NCBI GenBank assembly: GCA_937982425.1
Contig: CALJLT010000009.1
Coordinates: 1 to 64,000 of the forward strand
Reading direction: 5' to 3'
DNA from: an uncultured archaeon
GTDB taxonomy: Archaea > Nanobdellota > Nanobdellia > Pacearchaeales > GW2011-AR1
Length of the DNA: 64,000 nucleotides
Shown here in pieces: positions 41,582-49,396 of the stretch (the stretch's first letter is position 1; each line of letters begins with the position of its first letter). A program made the position numbers and the translations under genes. Below the pieces are notes generated by a model. The model did not search any database, was not told the DNA's origin, and saw only the letters and a list, made by a program, of their open reading frames with translations.

Positions 41582-42193
41582 ATGGATAAAATAAAAGAAA
41601 ACATAACTAACATTAAAGAAAAATTAATTTTAAGAATAAGAGAAGAATATGAGGAAAAAGAAGCGAATGAATTAATTTCCCATATCTCTTTGATGGAAGA
41701 TGAAGAATTTATAGAATTTTTACAACAGCAAGGACTGATACAAGAAAATAAAGAAGACCCCAAATGTCTATTTTGTTCTATGGTTTTTGGAGACATTCCC
41801 ACAACAAAGATAGGAGAAAATGAATCTGCAATTGCAATTTTAGAAATTAATCCTATTTCTAAAGGACATTCCTTAATAATTCCAAAAAATCATCTTACTT
41901 CTTCAGAAGAGATTACTGAAGAAATAAAAGAGTTAGCTAGGGAAATTGCCCAAAAAATAAATAAAAATTTTGCCACAAAAAAAGTAGAATTTTCTTCATC
42001 AAATATAATGGGACACGAATTCATCAATGTTCTCCCAGTATATTCTAATGAAAGTTTTGATTCATTAAGAAATAAAAAAAGCCCAGAAGAATTATTTCAA
42101 ATAAAAAAAGAACTTGAAGATTTACCAAAAGAGGAGAAAATAGAATTAAAAGAAGAACATTTTGAATTAAAAAAAAGACCAAGAATCCCTTAG
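41582..42193 (+). CDS. HIT-fold protein without the histidine triad
   Basis: The 203-residue protein has a charged helical N-terminal 60 residues, then a HIT-like domain starting at CLFCSMVFGDIPTTKIGENE (Cys62, Cys65) and INPISKGHSLIIPKNHL. The expected HxHxH triad is replaced: GHEFINVLP keeps His145, but the other two positions are Phe147 and Asn149. The usual nucleotide hydrolase chemistry is therefore probably gone. A Lys/Glu-rich tail follows. It ends 4 nt into the convergent prepilin peptidase gene. Confidence 0.78.
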   Translation: MDKIKENITNIKEKLILRIREEYEEKEANELISHISLMEDEEFIEFLQQQGLIQENKEDPKCLFCSMVFGDIPTTKIGENESAIAILEINPISKGHSLIIPKNHLTSSEEITEEIKELAREIAQKINKNFATKKVEFSSSNIMGHEFINVLPVYSNESFDSLRNKKSPEELFQIKKELEDLPKEEKIELKEEHFELKKRPRIP

Positions 42194-43020
42194 AATAAAC
42201 TAAATTTTTTATAAATAAATATAATCAAAAGCAAAAAACTTATCAGAAAAACTGGAGCAAATTGAACTCCATACCTAATTCTCACAAATTTCTTTTTTTT
42301 CAAGAGGGCTATATCTTTTTTTTGCAATCCATCCCAATTCGCTTTAATAACTTTATTCCCTACTTTAACATCCTCATATAACCAATCTCCTAAGGATAAT
42401 TTATTTGTTGGAACTCTTTTAACCATACAAGATTCGTCCACGGATTTAGCATATAAAAAAAGATAAGGTAAAAGAAAAGATAAAACCCCCAAATAAAAAA
42501 ATTGCTCAAAATAAAAACCAAAAATTAAAAAAACACAAGCTAAAATAAGGCCAAGAAAAATAATCTTTTTAGATTTAGAAAATTGGTTTTTAAATTCTTT
42601 CTTTAATTTTTTCCAATTTTTTAAACCAATATAAAAACTAGCAAAAAGGCCATAAATTGCTCCTATGATTAGAAAGATCAAAATAAATAAGATAAATAAA
42701 TTTAGGTTTGAAAAAAAGTCGGAATAAACAGGAAGAATTGCCCCTAAAGCAAACATTAAACTGGCATCTCCTCCTGCAAACATTTTACCATAATAAAAAA
42801 GCTGGCTTAATCCAAAAAAAATTAAAAGTCCGATTAATCCTTGATAAAAAAGATAAAAGTTTTCTGCTTCAAATAACCCGTAAAAAAACCTAAAACCAAG
42901 CGCAAAAATAATTAAACTAAAATTTAACCAATTAGCTATTTCACTTGTCCTAATATCCTGTATTGTCGCAAAAAGTATCCATAAAAAACCTAATGCTAAT
43001 AAAAAATAAATCTCTATCAT
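42190..43020 (-). CDS. Type IV prepilin peptidase (archaeal A24 family)
   Basis: The 276-residue membrane aspartyl protease processes class III signal peptides. The catalytic aspartates are Asp22 in QDIRTSEIANWL and Asp85 in GKMFAGGDASLMF (GxGD-type). It has about eight membrane helices and a cytoplasmic loop with DESCMVKRVPTNKLSLGDWL. It ends the pilus gene run, downstream of the pilin-like cluster, and is the likely processor of those proteins and of the three module-A proteins. Confidence 0.9.
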   Translation of the reverse strand: MIEIYFLLALGFLWILFATIQDIRTSEIANWLNFSLIIFALGFRFFYGLFEAENFYLFYQGLIGLLIFFGLSQLFYYGKMFAGGDASLMFALGAILPVYSDFFSNLNLFILFILIFLIIGAIYGLFASFYIGLKNWKKLKKEFKNQFSKSKKIIFLGLILACVFLIFGFYFEQFFYLGVLSFLLPYLFLYAKSVDESCMVKRVPTNKLSLGDWLYEDVKVGNKVIKANWDGLQKKDIALLKKKKFVRIRYGVQFAPVFLISFLLLIIFIYKKFSLF

Positions 43021-43050
43021 TTTAATGGAAAGAAAAAAGAGTTTATAATT

Positions 43051-43182
43051 TTAATTTCTTTTATTATTTAAAGAAATTTTTGAACTTCTTTCTCTCCCGC
43101 CACTTTTATAAGGATGTTTTTTCTTTTCCTTTTTCTTAAATTTTCCTTTATTCCTCTTATCAGAAAAAGCATAATCATTCAT
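43051..43182 (-). CDS. 43-residue Lys-rich small protein
   Basis: The ORF encodes MNDYAFSDKRNKGKFKKKEK followed by KKHPYKSGGRERSSKISLNN and KRN. The start is 1 nt after the stop of the pilin-like gene at 43184 on the same strand, as expected for an operon member. Very basic, with no membrane helix. No family is recognised and the reading frame could be fortuitous. Confidence 0.4.
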   Translation of the reverse strand: MNDYAFSDKRNKGKFKKKEKKKHPYKSGGRERSSKISLNNKRN

Positions 43183-43183
43183 T

Positions 43184-43627
43184 TTATTTCAAATCGATAA
43201 AACAAGCACTTTCGGAAGATAAAGAACTAACATCATAAGTTCCAGAAGATAATTCAGGGTTTCCAGGAATCTTATTTATCAATATAGACCCACATTCCAG
43301 ATTACATTCGATATTACATTCTTTGATTCCGTATTTAGAAAATTCATTAACTGAAGCGAAAACAGCACAAGAGGATTCTATTTTATTCTTATTTTCATCT
43401 TTTAAGATTCTTTGAGAAGAACAATAATCATATTTACTTTGAGTTAAACATGCAGATTCACACGCTTGAACGATTTGATCCACATTAGATTTTGGAGCAA
43501 AAACCCCAAATCTCTCCCAACCCATCATAAATCCCAAAGCAAGAACAACCAAAACAATCAACCCTAAAATTAAAAGAATAATAGTGCTGGTACTCATTCC
43601 TTGAGCCTTTTTATTATTAAAAATCAT
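43184..43627 (-). CDS. Pilin-like protein with class III signal (Cys-rich)
   Basis: The 147-residue protein has the leader FNNKKAQGMSTSTIILLILG (KKA-Q cleavage-like site) and one hydrophobic helix through about residue 35. The ectodomain contains about eight cysteines in pairs (QACESACLTQSKYDYC; KECNIECNLECG), likely disulfides. This is a typical pilin-like protein of Woesearchaeota/Pacearchaeota. It is part of the Tad-like pilus locus. Confidence 0.82.
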   Translation of the reverse strand: MIFNNKKAQGMSTSTIILLILGLIVLVVLALGFMMGWERFGVFAPKSNVDQIVQACESACLTQSKYDYCSSQRILKDENKNKIESSCAVFASVNEFSKYGIKECNIECNLECGSILINKIPGNPELSSGTYDVSSLSSESACFIDLK

Positions 43628-43678
43628 TTTTACCTCTTAATATGAAAAATAAACGTTAAAATACTTTATAAAACTTAC

Positions 43679-44011
43679 TTAAGAAGGAATTGAATACTTG
43701 ACTGAAAATAAAAACTGAGTTTTTCTTCCTTCAAGAGTAATCTTCTTCTTTGTTTTCTCTAAATAAAAAAATTCCTCTCCTTTAGAATTTATTATATTAA
43801 GATAAGAGGGAATTTTCATTCCTTCATTAGAATAGAATCTATATGCATCAACTTCTGCATTTAATTGATTCATAATTTCAACTCCAACAAAAGAATTATT
43901 TACTTTTACATCTGAAAATAAAAAGACGACGATGGCAAAGGCACATAGCAAAAAAGTACCTATAATTAAAAGAGTAACGGACAAATCTCCTCTTTTATTT
44001 TTAAAAATCAT
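43679..44011 (-). CDS. Small pilin-like protein
   Basis: The 110-residue protein starts FKNKRGDLSVTLLIIGTFLL (KRG cleavage-like site, then a hydrophobic helix) and has a short ectodomain ending in FLFSVKYSIPS. Its start overlaps the end of the gene at 44008 by 4 nt, so the two are coupled. Confidence 0.75.
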   Translation of the reverse strand: MIFKNKRGDLSVTLLIIGTFLLCAFAIVVFLFSDVKVNNSFVGVEIMNQLNAEVDAYRFYSNEGMKIPSYLNIINSKGEEFFYLEKTKKKITLEGRKTQFLFSVKYSIPS

Positions 44012-44400
44012 TTAAAAAAACCCTCCATTTCCAATTTTACTTCTTCGTAATTTGTCCTAAATTTTCCTTTAGAATTTAATTCTTTTAAATAATTCTCTAA
44101 GAATAATTTTTCTTGTAAATTAGAAATTTTAAAGTATGTGTAAAGGGACTTTCTTAGAAATGAATCTTCTATTCTCAAATTAGAAGTAAATTCTACCTCT
44201 CTTTCATCAAAAGGCAGCCTTTCAATTTCTTTATTGGAAGAAACACTCTTTTTTATATCTAAAGAAATCGTCCTTGCCTTACCTAAACTAGAAGCGACAA
44301 AAATAAAAAAAACTAAAATTGCAATAATGATAATTGTTGCAATTATCCAAGTAACTCCTTCACCTACTTGTCCCTTCCTATTTAAGATTTTCTTTTGCAT
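44008..44400 (-). CDS. Pilin-like protein with RKG-QV leader
   Basis: The 130-residue protein begins LNRKGQVGEGVTWIIATIII (RKG-Q site, Glu at the +5-like position as in class III signals), with a helix through about residue 38. The ectodomain is helical and mixed charge. It overlaps the gene at 44378 by 23 nt and that at 43679 by 4 nt. Confidence 0.78.
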   Translation of the reverse strand: MQKKILNRKGQVGEGVTWIIATIIIIAILVFFIFVASSLGKARTISLDIKKSVSSNKEIERLPFDEREVEFTSNLRIEDSFLRKSLYTYFKISNLQEKLFLENYLKELNSKGKFRTNYEEVKLEMEGFFK

Positions 44401-44902
44401 TTCTTACCCCCGTTATTATTTCAACCAAAAAATATTTTGAACCAGAAGATTTGGCTAAAAATTCATTAGTTGAACATTTAGCAAATTTCTTGAACCCATC
44501 ATCTGAAAAACAATCTTGTTTTAAATTTAAATTTCCCTCTTCAATTTCAAAAACTAAGTTAGTTTTATTTAAATCTGAATAAAATTTTATTTGAATATAA
44601 TATTCTTCATCATCCGATTGGCCTTTTATTGGAAAAAAAAGATTGCATCTTGAAAGAAAATTATCTCTAAATTCTGGTTTAAAAACTTCATGTTCGCTTA
44701 TAAGAAAGGGATTTATTTTACCCCCAAAATAAATGCAATCTGCAACTTTTCTTGAAAGAATTTGAGATTCAAATTCCCTAACATCATATGGGTTTTTATA
44801 AAAATTATTTACCATAAGAACGATTCCTACTGCAATAAGAGTAAGAATAAAAAACCAATAAATAGAAATGATTTTATCCCCTGCTTTTTTATTTTTATAC
44901 AT
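44378..44902 (-). CDS. Pilin-like protein with larger ectodomain
   Basis: The 174-residue protein begins MYKNKKAGDKIISIYWFFIL with one membrane helix, followed by a domain with three cysteines (RKVADCIYFGG; FLSRCNLFFPIKG; LKQDCFSDDGFKKFAKC). It is one of the minor pilins in this locus; it starts 1 nt after the stop of the gene at 44904. Confidence 0.72.
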   Translation of the reverse strand: MYKNKKAGDKIISIYWFFILTLIAVGIVLMVNNFYKNPYDVREFESQILSRKVADCIYFGGKINPFLISEHEVFKPEFRDNFLSRCNLFFPIKGQSDDEEYYIQIKFYSDLNKTNLVFEIEEGNLNLKQDCFSDDGFKKFAKCSTNEFLAKSSGSKYFLVEIITGVRNAKENLK

Positions 44903-44903
44903 T

Positions 44904-45305
44904 TTAAAATCGAGATATGGTTAGGACATAAATCCCGTTATATCCTCCTTTTTCTGGATCTGTTTCAGGATATGCGTTAATTTTAACTTTATTAAAAAAA
45001 GGATATTCATATCCTCCCTTTTCTGAAATCTTAACAAAAACATAATTATTTTCAAAATTTAAAATTTTAGAAAAATCTAAATTATTTTTTTCGGAAATCT
45101 TCATTGCTTTTTCCATATCTAAACGAATCACCATTCCAGGACTTGCCGAATCTACAATAAGAGCTATTTGTTTAGAAGTTGTTTCTTCCAATAAAGCGTA
45201 TCCACTTCCTTGTTTCATCAAAAAAATAATTAAAATTGTTAAAAACGCTATATTCAAAATTAAAAAAATTAAATTCTCCATCAGAATCTCCCCTTTCTTT
45301 CTCAT
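44904..45305 (-). CDS. Pilin-like protein with KKG-EI leader
   Basis: The 133-residue protein begins MRKKGEILMENLIFLILNIA (KKG-E site, Glu/Asn, hydrophobic helix) with a moderately charged ectodomain (ISEKGGYEYPFFNKVKINAY). Typical minor pilin layout. 38 nt separate it from the gene at 45344. Confidence 0.75.
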   Translation of the reverse strand: MRKKGEILMENLIFLILNIAFLTILIIFLMKQGSGYALLEETTSKQIALIVDSASPGMVIRLDMEKAMKISEKNNLDFSKILNFENNYVFVKISEKGGYEYPFFNKVKINAYPETDPEKGGYNGIYVLTISRF

Positions 45306-45343
45306 AGTAAATCTAATTTTTTTAAATTAATAAAACTTTAGAA

Positions 45344-46237
45344 TTAAGATTTTGTTTCAACATCTACGCAATTAAGCGCTTTGAATTCTTCTGAATTAGC
45401 CTCTACTAAAAAAGGAGGAAGAAAATCGTTTTCAGATTTACCTTCAATTAAGGGAATCAAAAGAGAAGATCCGTACCCTGCAGCTCCTCCAGCTACAACT
45501 GCAATTTTAACTGCAGCCCAACCAACTGCAAGACCTACTCCCCCTGTTAAAACTCCCACCACGACTCCTGTTGCGGTAACAAGAGAACCTCCAACTACCC
45601 ATCCTAAAGTACTCACTTCACTATGGGATCCCATCATGATAAAATAAATTTCTTCTAAATCAATCTCTTTATTTTCTTGCTTAGAAAAATCTTCAAAATC
45701 AAAATCTTCAAATAGATATTCCGCATAAGTATAATCTTTATCGGAAATTTTTGTTTTGGCCATGTATTGATAAAATTCGTTTCTATCAATTTTTCCTTCC
45801 GGAAAAATTTCTTTCTTCAAGGAATTATCAAAACCAATTTGATAACAAATAGAACAATGAAGTCTTGGTTTATATTCCTTAGATAAATAGTTTAATTTTC
45901 CTTCGCCAAACATCCACCAACAAGTTGCAGAATATTCTGAAAGCGCACGATAAACATCTTCTTTGGATTTGACTTTTTCTTTAGTTGGAGAGGTCATCTT
46001 TTCACAAGTATTATCTGCTGTTAAACAAACATACTCTCTCTTACAATCAAGAGGTATATCTACAGGAGAATTTGCTCTCATTACAACAGAATTATAACAA
46101 ATATTCTCTTGATTTTTTGAGCCAAAATTTACCCTTAAAAGAAAAAACAAAATAACTGCAAAACTGAAAATAACAAGAATCAAAATAATTATTTGTTCAT
46201 TAGTCATTTCTCCTCTATTATTTTTAAAAATATTCAT
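45344..46237 (-). CDS. Large pilin-like protein with Cys-rich domain and second hydrophobic region
   Basis: The 297-residue protein starts FKNNRGEMTNEQIIILILVI (RG-E site, then a membrane helix). A Cys-rich domain follows (ICYNSVV; DCKREYVCLTADNTCEKM; LHCSICYQIG). Near residue 210 comes a Gly/Val/Ala-rich hydrophobic stretch (STLGWVVGGSLVTATGVVVG; VAGGAAGYGSSLLIPL), which looks like a helical hairpin. This is the largest pilin-like member here; the second hydrophobic part is unusual for a pilin. Confidence 0.72.
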   Translation of the reverse strand: MNIFKNNRGEMTNEQIIILILVIFSFAVILFFLLRVNFGSKNQENICYNSVVMRANSPVDIPLDCKREYVCLTADNTCEKMTSPTKEKVKSKEDVYRALSEYSATCWWMFGEGKLNYLSKEYKPRLHCSICYQIGFDNSLKKEIFPEGKIDRNEFYQYMAKTKISDKDYTYAEYLFEDFDFEDFSKQENKEIDLEEIYFIMMGSHSEVSTLGWVVGGSLVTATGVVVGVLTGGVGLAVGWAAVKIAVVAGGAAGYGSSLLIPLIEGKSENDFLPPFLVEANSEEFKALNCVDVETKS

Positions 46238-46329
46238 ATTGCCCCCAAATTATTTAATAAACTATAAACTGCGTATAATGCAATTAAAAATAAAACAACA
46301 TATATAATCTTTTTTATCAATTCTTCCAT
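46234..46329 (-). CDS. 31-residue single-span peptide in pilus operon
   Basis: The ORF encodes MEELIKKIIYVVLFLIALYA then VYSLLNNLGAI, a charged start followed by one hydrophobic helix. It begins 2 nt after the stop of the gene at 46332, and its stop overlaps the next ATG (ATGA at 46234-46237). This junction geometry in an operon argues for a real translated peptide. It could be a pilin-assembly helper or a minor membrane component. Confidence 0.62.
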   Translation of the reverse strand: MEELIKKIIYVVLFLIALYAVYSLLNNLGAI

Positions 46330-46331
46330 CT

Positions 46332-46829
46332 TTAAATTTCTGAAATGCTAATCCATTTCCCCTCCGTCTCTTCAATTAAAATATTTGTTAGCCCTTTTTT
46401 TGATTTTTTAAAAAGAATATCTTCAAACTCTTTTATTTTTCCTAAACCAGAACAAGTCCCTTTGCTATCGCAAGATTTAAGTTGTCTATCTGGATACAAA
46501 CCTCCGTAAGTGCTAACCCCTTTACAAATGCAAACACAATCTTCTCCCAGACAAGAATTTGGTTGTTTTTCTTGGGAAGAGAAATACATTAAATACCAGT
46601 CAGAAGGATTTAAGGCTAAAACTTGTTCTGAAGAAGACTCAGAATCTCCCCTTAACCTATTTACAACCTCGCTTATTTTTTCAAGAGAGGCTTTTGCTTT
46701 ATCTCTATCCTCTTTATCTGTAACAGAAAAATAAATTGCAACCAAAAGATAAATTAAAAAACCTATAACGATAGCTGCAAGAATTATTTTCAGAGTTTCT
46801 TCGGGAAGCATGGATGATCCTCTTTTCAT
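46332..46829 (-). CDS. Pilin-like or single-span protein with Cys cluster
   Basis: The 165-residue protein has the N-terminus MKRGSSMLPEETLKIILAAI and one long hydrophobic helix. The ectodomain holds a Cys cluster (NSCLGEDCVCICKGVSTYGG; LKSCDSKGTCSGLG), likely two to three disulfides. Its ATG overlaps the stop of the 54-residue protein upstream. Confidence 0.72.
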   Translation of the reverse strand: MKRGSSMLPEETLKIILAAIVIGFLIYLLVAIYFSVTDKEDRDKAKASLEKISEVVNRLRGDSESSSEQVLALNPSDWYLMYFSSQEKQPNSCLGEDCVCICKGVSTYGGLYPDRQLKSCDSKGTCSGLGKIKEFEDILFKKSKKGLTNILIEETEGKWISISEI

Positions 46830-46990
46830 ATTAAACTCCTAATCAGATTCAAAGGTTCTCCGGGGGAAGTTCCTCCAAAGAAAATAAAAATTTTATCCTT
46901 AAAAATAAAATAAATTCCTATAATTACAGCTACAACTACAAGAAGCCCCAAAATTATTTTTATAAGATTAGAAGTTATCAGTTCTGACAT
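46826..46990 (-). CDS. 54-residue single-span protein in pilus operon
   Basis: The ORF encodes MSELITSNLIKIILGLLVVV, AVIIGIYFIFKDKIFIFFGG and a short tail (TSPGEPLNLIRSLI). One hydrophobic helix dominates. The start shares a base with the preceding stop (TAATG) and its own stop overlaps the next start (ATGA), so translation is coupled on both sides. It lacks a KKG site. Confidence 0.7.
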   Translation of the reverse strand: MSELITSNLIKIILGLLVVVAVIIGIYFIFKDKIFIFFGGTSPGEPLNLIRSLI

Positions 46991-47154
46991 TAACTCCACC
47001 TAAAGAGCCCTTTAATTTTTTCAATTAAAGAAAACCCCTTATCTTTTAAAATTATAAAAAATAAAACGATAATAACTAGAACTGCCAAAGAAATTAAAAT
47101 CCAAGGAAGATATTCACTAACAATCCCTTTTTTATCTTTAAAACCTCTCTCCAT
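46990..47154 (-). CDS. 54-residue pilin-like protein with perfect class III signal
   Basis: The ORF encodes MERGFKDKKGIVSEYLPWIL, then ISLAVLVIIVLFFIILKDKG and a basic tail. KKG-IVSEYL matches the archaeal class III/DUF361 pilin motif closely (KKGQxSxEY-like). It is first in the pilin-like run after TadC. Good candidate for the structural pilin core despite its small size. Confidence 0.72.
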   Translation of the reverse strand: MERGFKDKKGIVSEYLPWILISLAVLVIIVLFFIILKDKGFSLIEKIKGLFRWS

Positions 47155-47193
47155 AAATGAACTAAATAAAACGATTTAATAAAAGTTTTTATT

Positions 47194-49341
47194 TTACATT
47201 CCAGACAAAACAACGCTGCTTAAAATAGAAAGGACCAAAGTTGCAATTAAAGCCACAACAAAATAAAGTCCAATCCCTGATTTTAAATTTAATCCAGTTT
47301 TATTTACTCTTTCTAAAGGATCATTTCCTGAATCTATTGAAACCAAAGTTGAAGTTAATATAAAAATCATCTGAATTAAATAAATTCCGACGGAAATTTG
47401 TAAAAAATAAGGAGGAATCATAGCTTGATAATCAAAAATAGTTAAAATAGAATCTAAATTACCTAATCCTGATTCTTCCAGACCTTCTAATCCTCCAACA
47501 TCTAATTTACCTAAAATATTTGTTATCATTGCTGCAAGTCCAACAACCACTCCAGATAATAAAGGAGCTAAAAAGGTCATATTGCTTTTCATATCTGAAA
47601 CAACTTCAGCAAGCATATCTCTTAATCTTATACTTATTTTATCTATATTTTTAACATATTCCGATATACTCATTAAAGAAATTGCGGCTATCTTTAATCC
47701 TTTTTTACTAGATTCTATCAAAACCCTCATTGAAGTAGCAATTAATTGAGAAGGATAAAATCTTATTGAACCCCTATTTTTATCAAAAATTGCTTTTTCA
47801 ACGCTCATCCCCATTTGTTGAATGTTATAATTAACTCTTTTAAAAAAATCTCCTGTTCTAAGACCTTTATTAGATTCCGCTACTTTTCCAAAAACTAATT
47901 CAGGAGGAACCCCATTTCCCAACCTATTTCCTAATTGAAACAATGAATTGTTAAATTCTAATTCAAGTTCTTTTGTTTTTTCTCTTTCCAGTATCAGTTC
48001 TTTTGTTCTTTCTTTATATGAAATTGAAAAAAACAAGGCCACCGAAAGAGGAAATAACATTCCCAAAAATAAAGCTCCAACTCCAAAAGGCCCCTTCACT
48101 CCTGTTGAACTATCTACAAAACCAAAAAAACTTCCTCCCATAAAAGAAAGACCTATACTTTCAAAACTAAAATCTCTTTCAATTCCTACAAGTTCCGGAA
48201 AACCAGTATATCCAAAAATAAGAGGAAGTAAACTTAATATTAAAAGAGGAAAAACAAAAATAAACGCTTTTGTATAAACTTTTTTATTTATAAACCGAGG
48301 ATAAAGAGGATTTCTCTCTAAAAAAGAAGACTCCCCATGACCTCCTGGACGAAGCATTAAAACCTTATCAGTTAAATAAAAAACCATAAAAGGAATAATC
48401 ATATTAAACAAAACAAAAACATGAACATAACTAAACATCCCCCCAATCATTGCAGAAGCAAGAGGAATTAATGCCAAACCTAAAGTAGGTAAAACAACTC
48501 CCAACATATAAACATTAGTTAAAGGACTTCTAACTCCATGACTAAATTTAAGCATCTTTTCATAAACTCCATCAAGAACAACTTGAAGGGATTTTTCTAG
48601 AGTGGAAATTCTTCTTGATTCTTCTGGCTCAAATAAACTACTCTCTATCAAATGAAAAGATTCTATAAACTCATTTGCATACCCTCTCCACTTCTCAAGA
48701 TAATTGTCTAAACTTTCTTTTATAGTAGAATAGCGCCCAACTTCCACATTATAAAAAACTTTTTTAAAATCTAAGGAAAGAGGATATTCTAAATGCTGTG
48801 CAGCAAAAGCAATCGCTTTTTCTAAATTAGGAGTGTGTCTCATATAAACAACTATATAAAGAATTGCAGGAACCATTTGACTTGAAGCTTTTAATCTCCA
48901 TTTATTAGCGATTCTGGCAGGATACCCTTGCATAAAGTAAAACAAAAAAATTGAAACCACCAACATCAAAACAAAAAATAAAGTTGGAAAATTTTCTCCA
49001 ACTAAGAAAAAAGAAATTGAAAGTAAAAGCCCAATAAAAAAAACGCTCAAAAAACACATAACACTTAATGTGATGGCTTGCCAAGGTTCTATAGAAAGGT
49101 GTGCAAAATCCAGATGTTTTTTTATTTCCTCTTCGTCTTTTTTAGAAGGTCTCAACTTAAATGTTTTTCCAAGAGTATGTGCCCAACGTTCATAGGTTGA
49201 ATATTCTACAGAAATCTCTCCTTTAAATTTTTCATAAGATTGGCTATATTGTTTATCCTCTTTTGAAGATTCTATTTGGCTTTCTATTTTTGCTCCATAT
49301 TTCTTAAGAATCTCATCTACACTTGGTTTTTTTTGGGGCAT
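47194..49341 (-). CDS. tadC: TadC/ArlJ-like pilus assembly platform protein
   Basis: The 715-residue protein has two GspF/T2SF-like halves: VKKSLQ-like cytoplasmic helices with TPNLEKAIAFAAQHLEYPLS (first) and LFQLGNRLGNGVPPELVFGK (second), each with flanking membrane helices (total about eight to nine). It is fused or elongated compared with bacterial TadC (about 300). The ATG at 49341 is preferred over TTG at 49365. It anchors the assembly ATPase encoded immediately upstream. Confidence 0.88.
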   Translation of the reverse strand: MPQKKPSVDEILKKYGAKIESQIESSKEDKQYSQSYEKFKGEISVEYSTYERWAHTLGKTFKLRPSKKDEEEIKKHLDFAHLSIEPWQAITLSVMCFLSVFFIGLLLSISFFLVGENFPTLFFVLMLVVSIFLFYFMQGYPARIANKWRLKASSQMVPAILYIVVYMRHTPNLEKAIAFAAQHLEYPLSLDFKKVFYNVEVGRYSTIKESLDNYLEKWRGYANEFIESFHLIESSLFEPEESRRISTLEKSLQVVLDGVYEKMLKFSHGVRSPLTNVYMLGVVLPTLGLALIPLASAMIGGMFSYVHVFVLFNMIIPFMVFYLTDKVLMLRPGGHGESSFLERNPLYPRFINKKVYTKAFIFVFPLLILSLLPLIFGYTGFPELVGIERDFSFESIGLSFMGGSFFGFVDSSTGVKGPFGVGALFLGMLFPLSVALFFSISYKERTKELILEREKTKELELEFNNSLFQLGNRLGNGVPPELVFGKVAESNKGLRTGDFFKRVNYNIQQMGMSVEKAIFDKNRGSIRFYPSQLIATSMRVLIESSKKGLKIAAISLMSISEYVKNIDKISIRLRDMLAEVVSDMKSNMTFLAPLLSGVVVGLAAMITNILGKLDVGGLEGLEESGLGNLDSILTIFDYQAMIPPYFLQISVGIYLIQMIFILTSTLVSIDSGNDPLERVNKTGLNLKSGIGLYFVVALIATLVLSILSSVVLSGM

Positions 49342-49396
49342 TTTATCACTTCTTTTATATAACAATTAAAAAAAAATAATTAATAAATGTTTAGAA

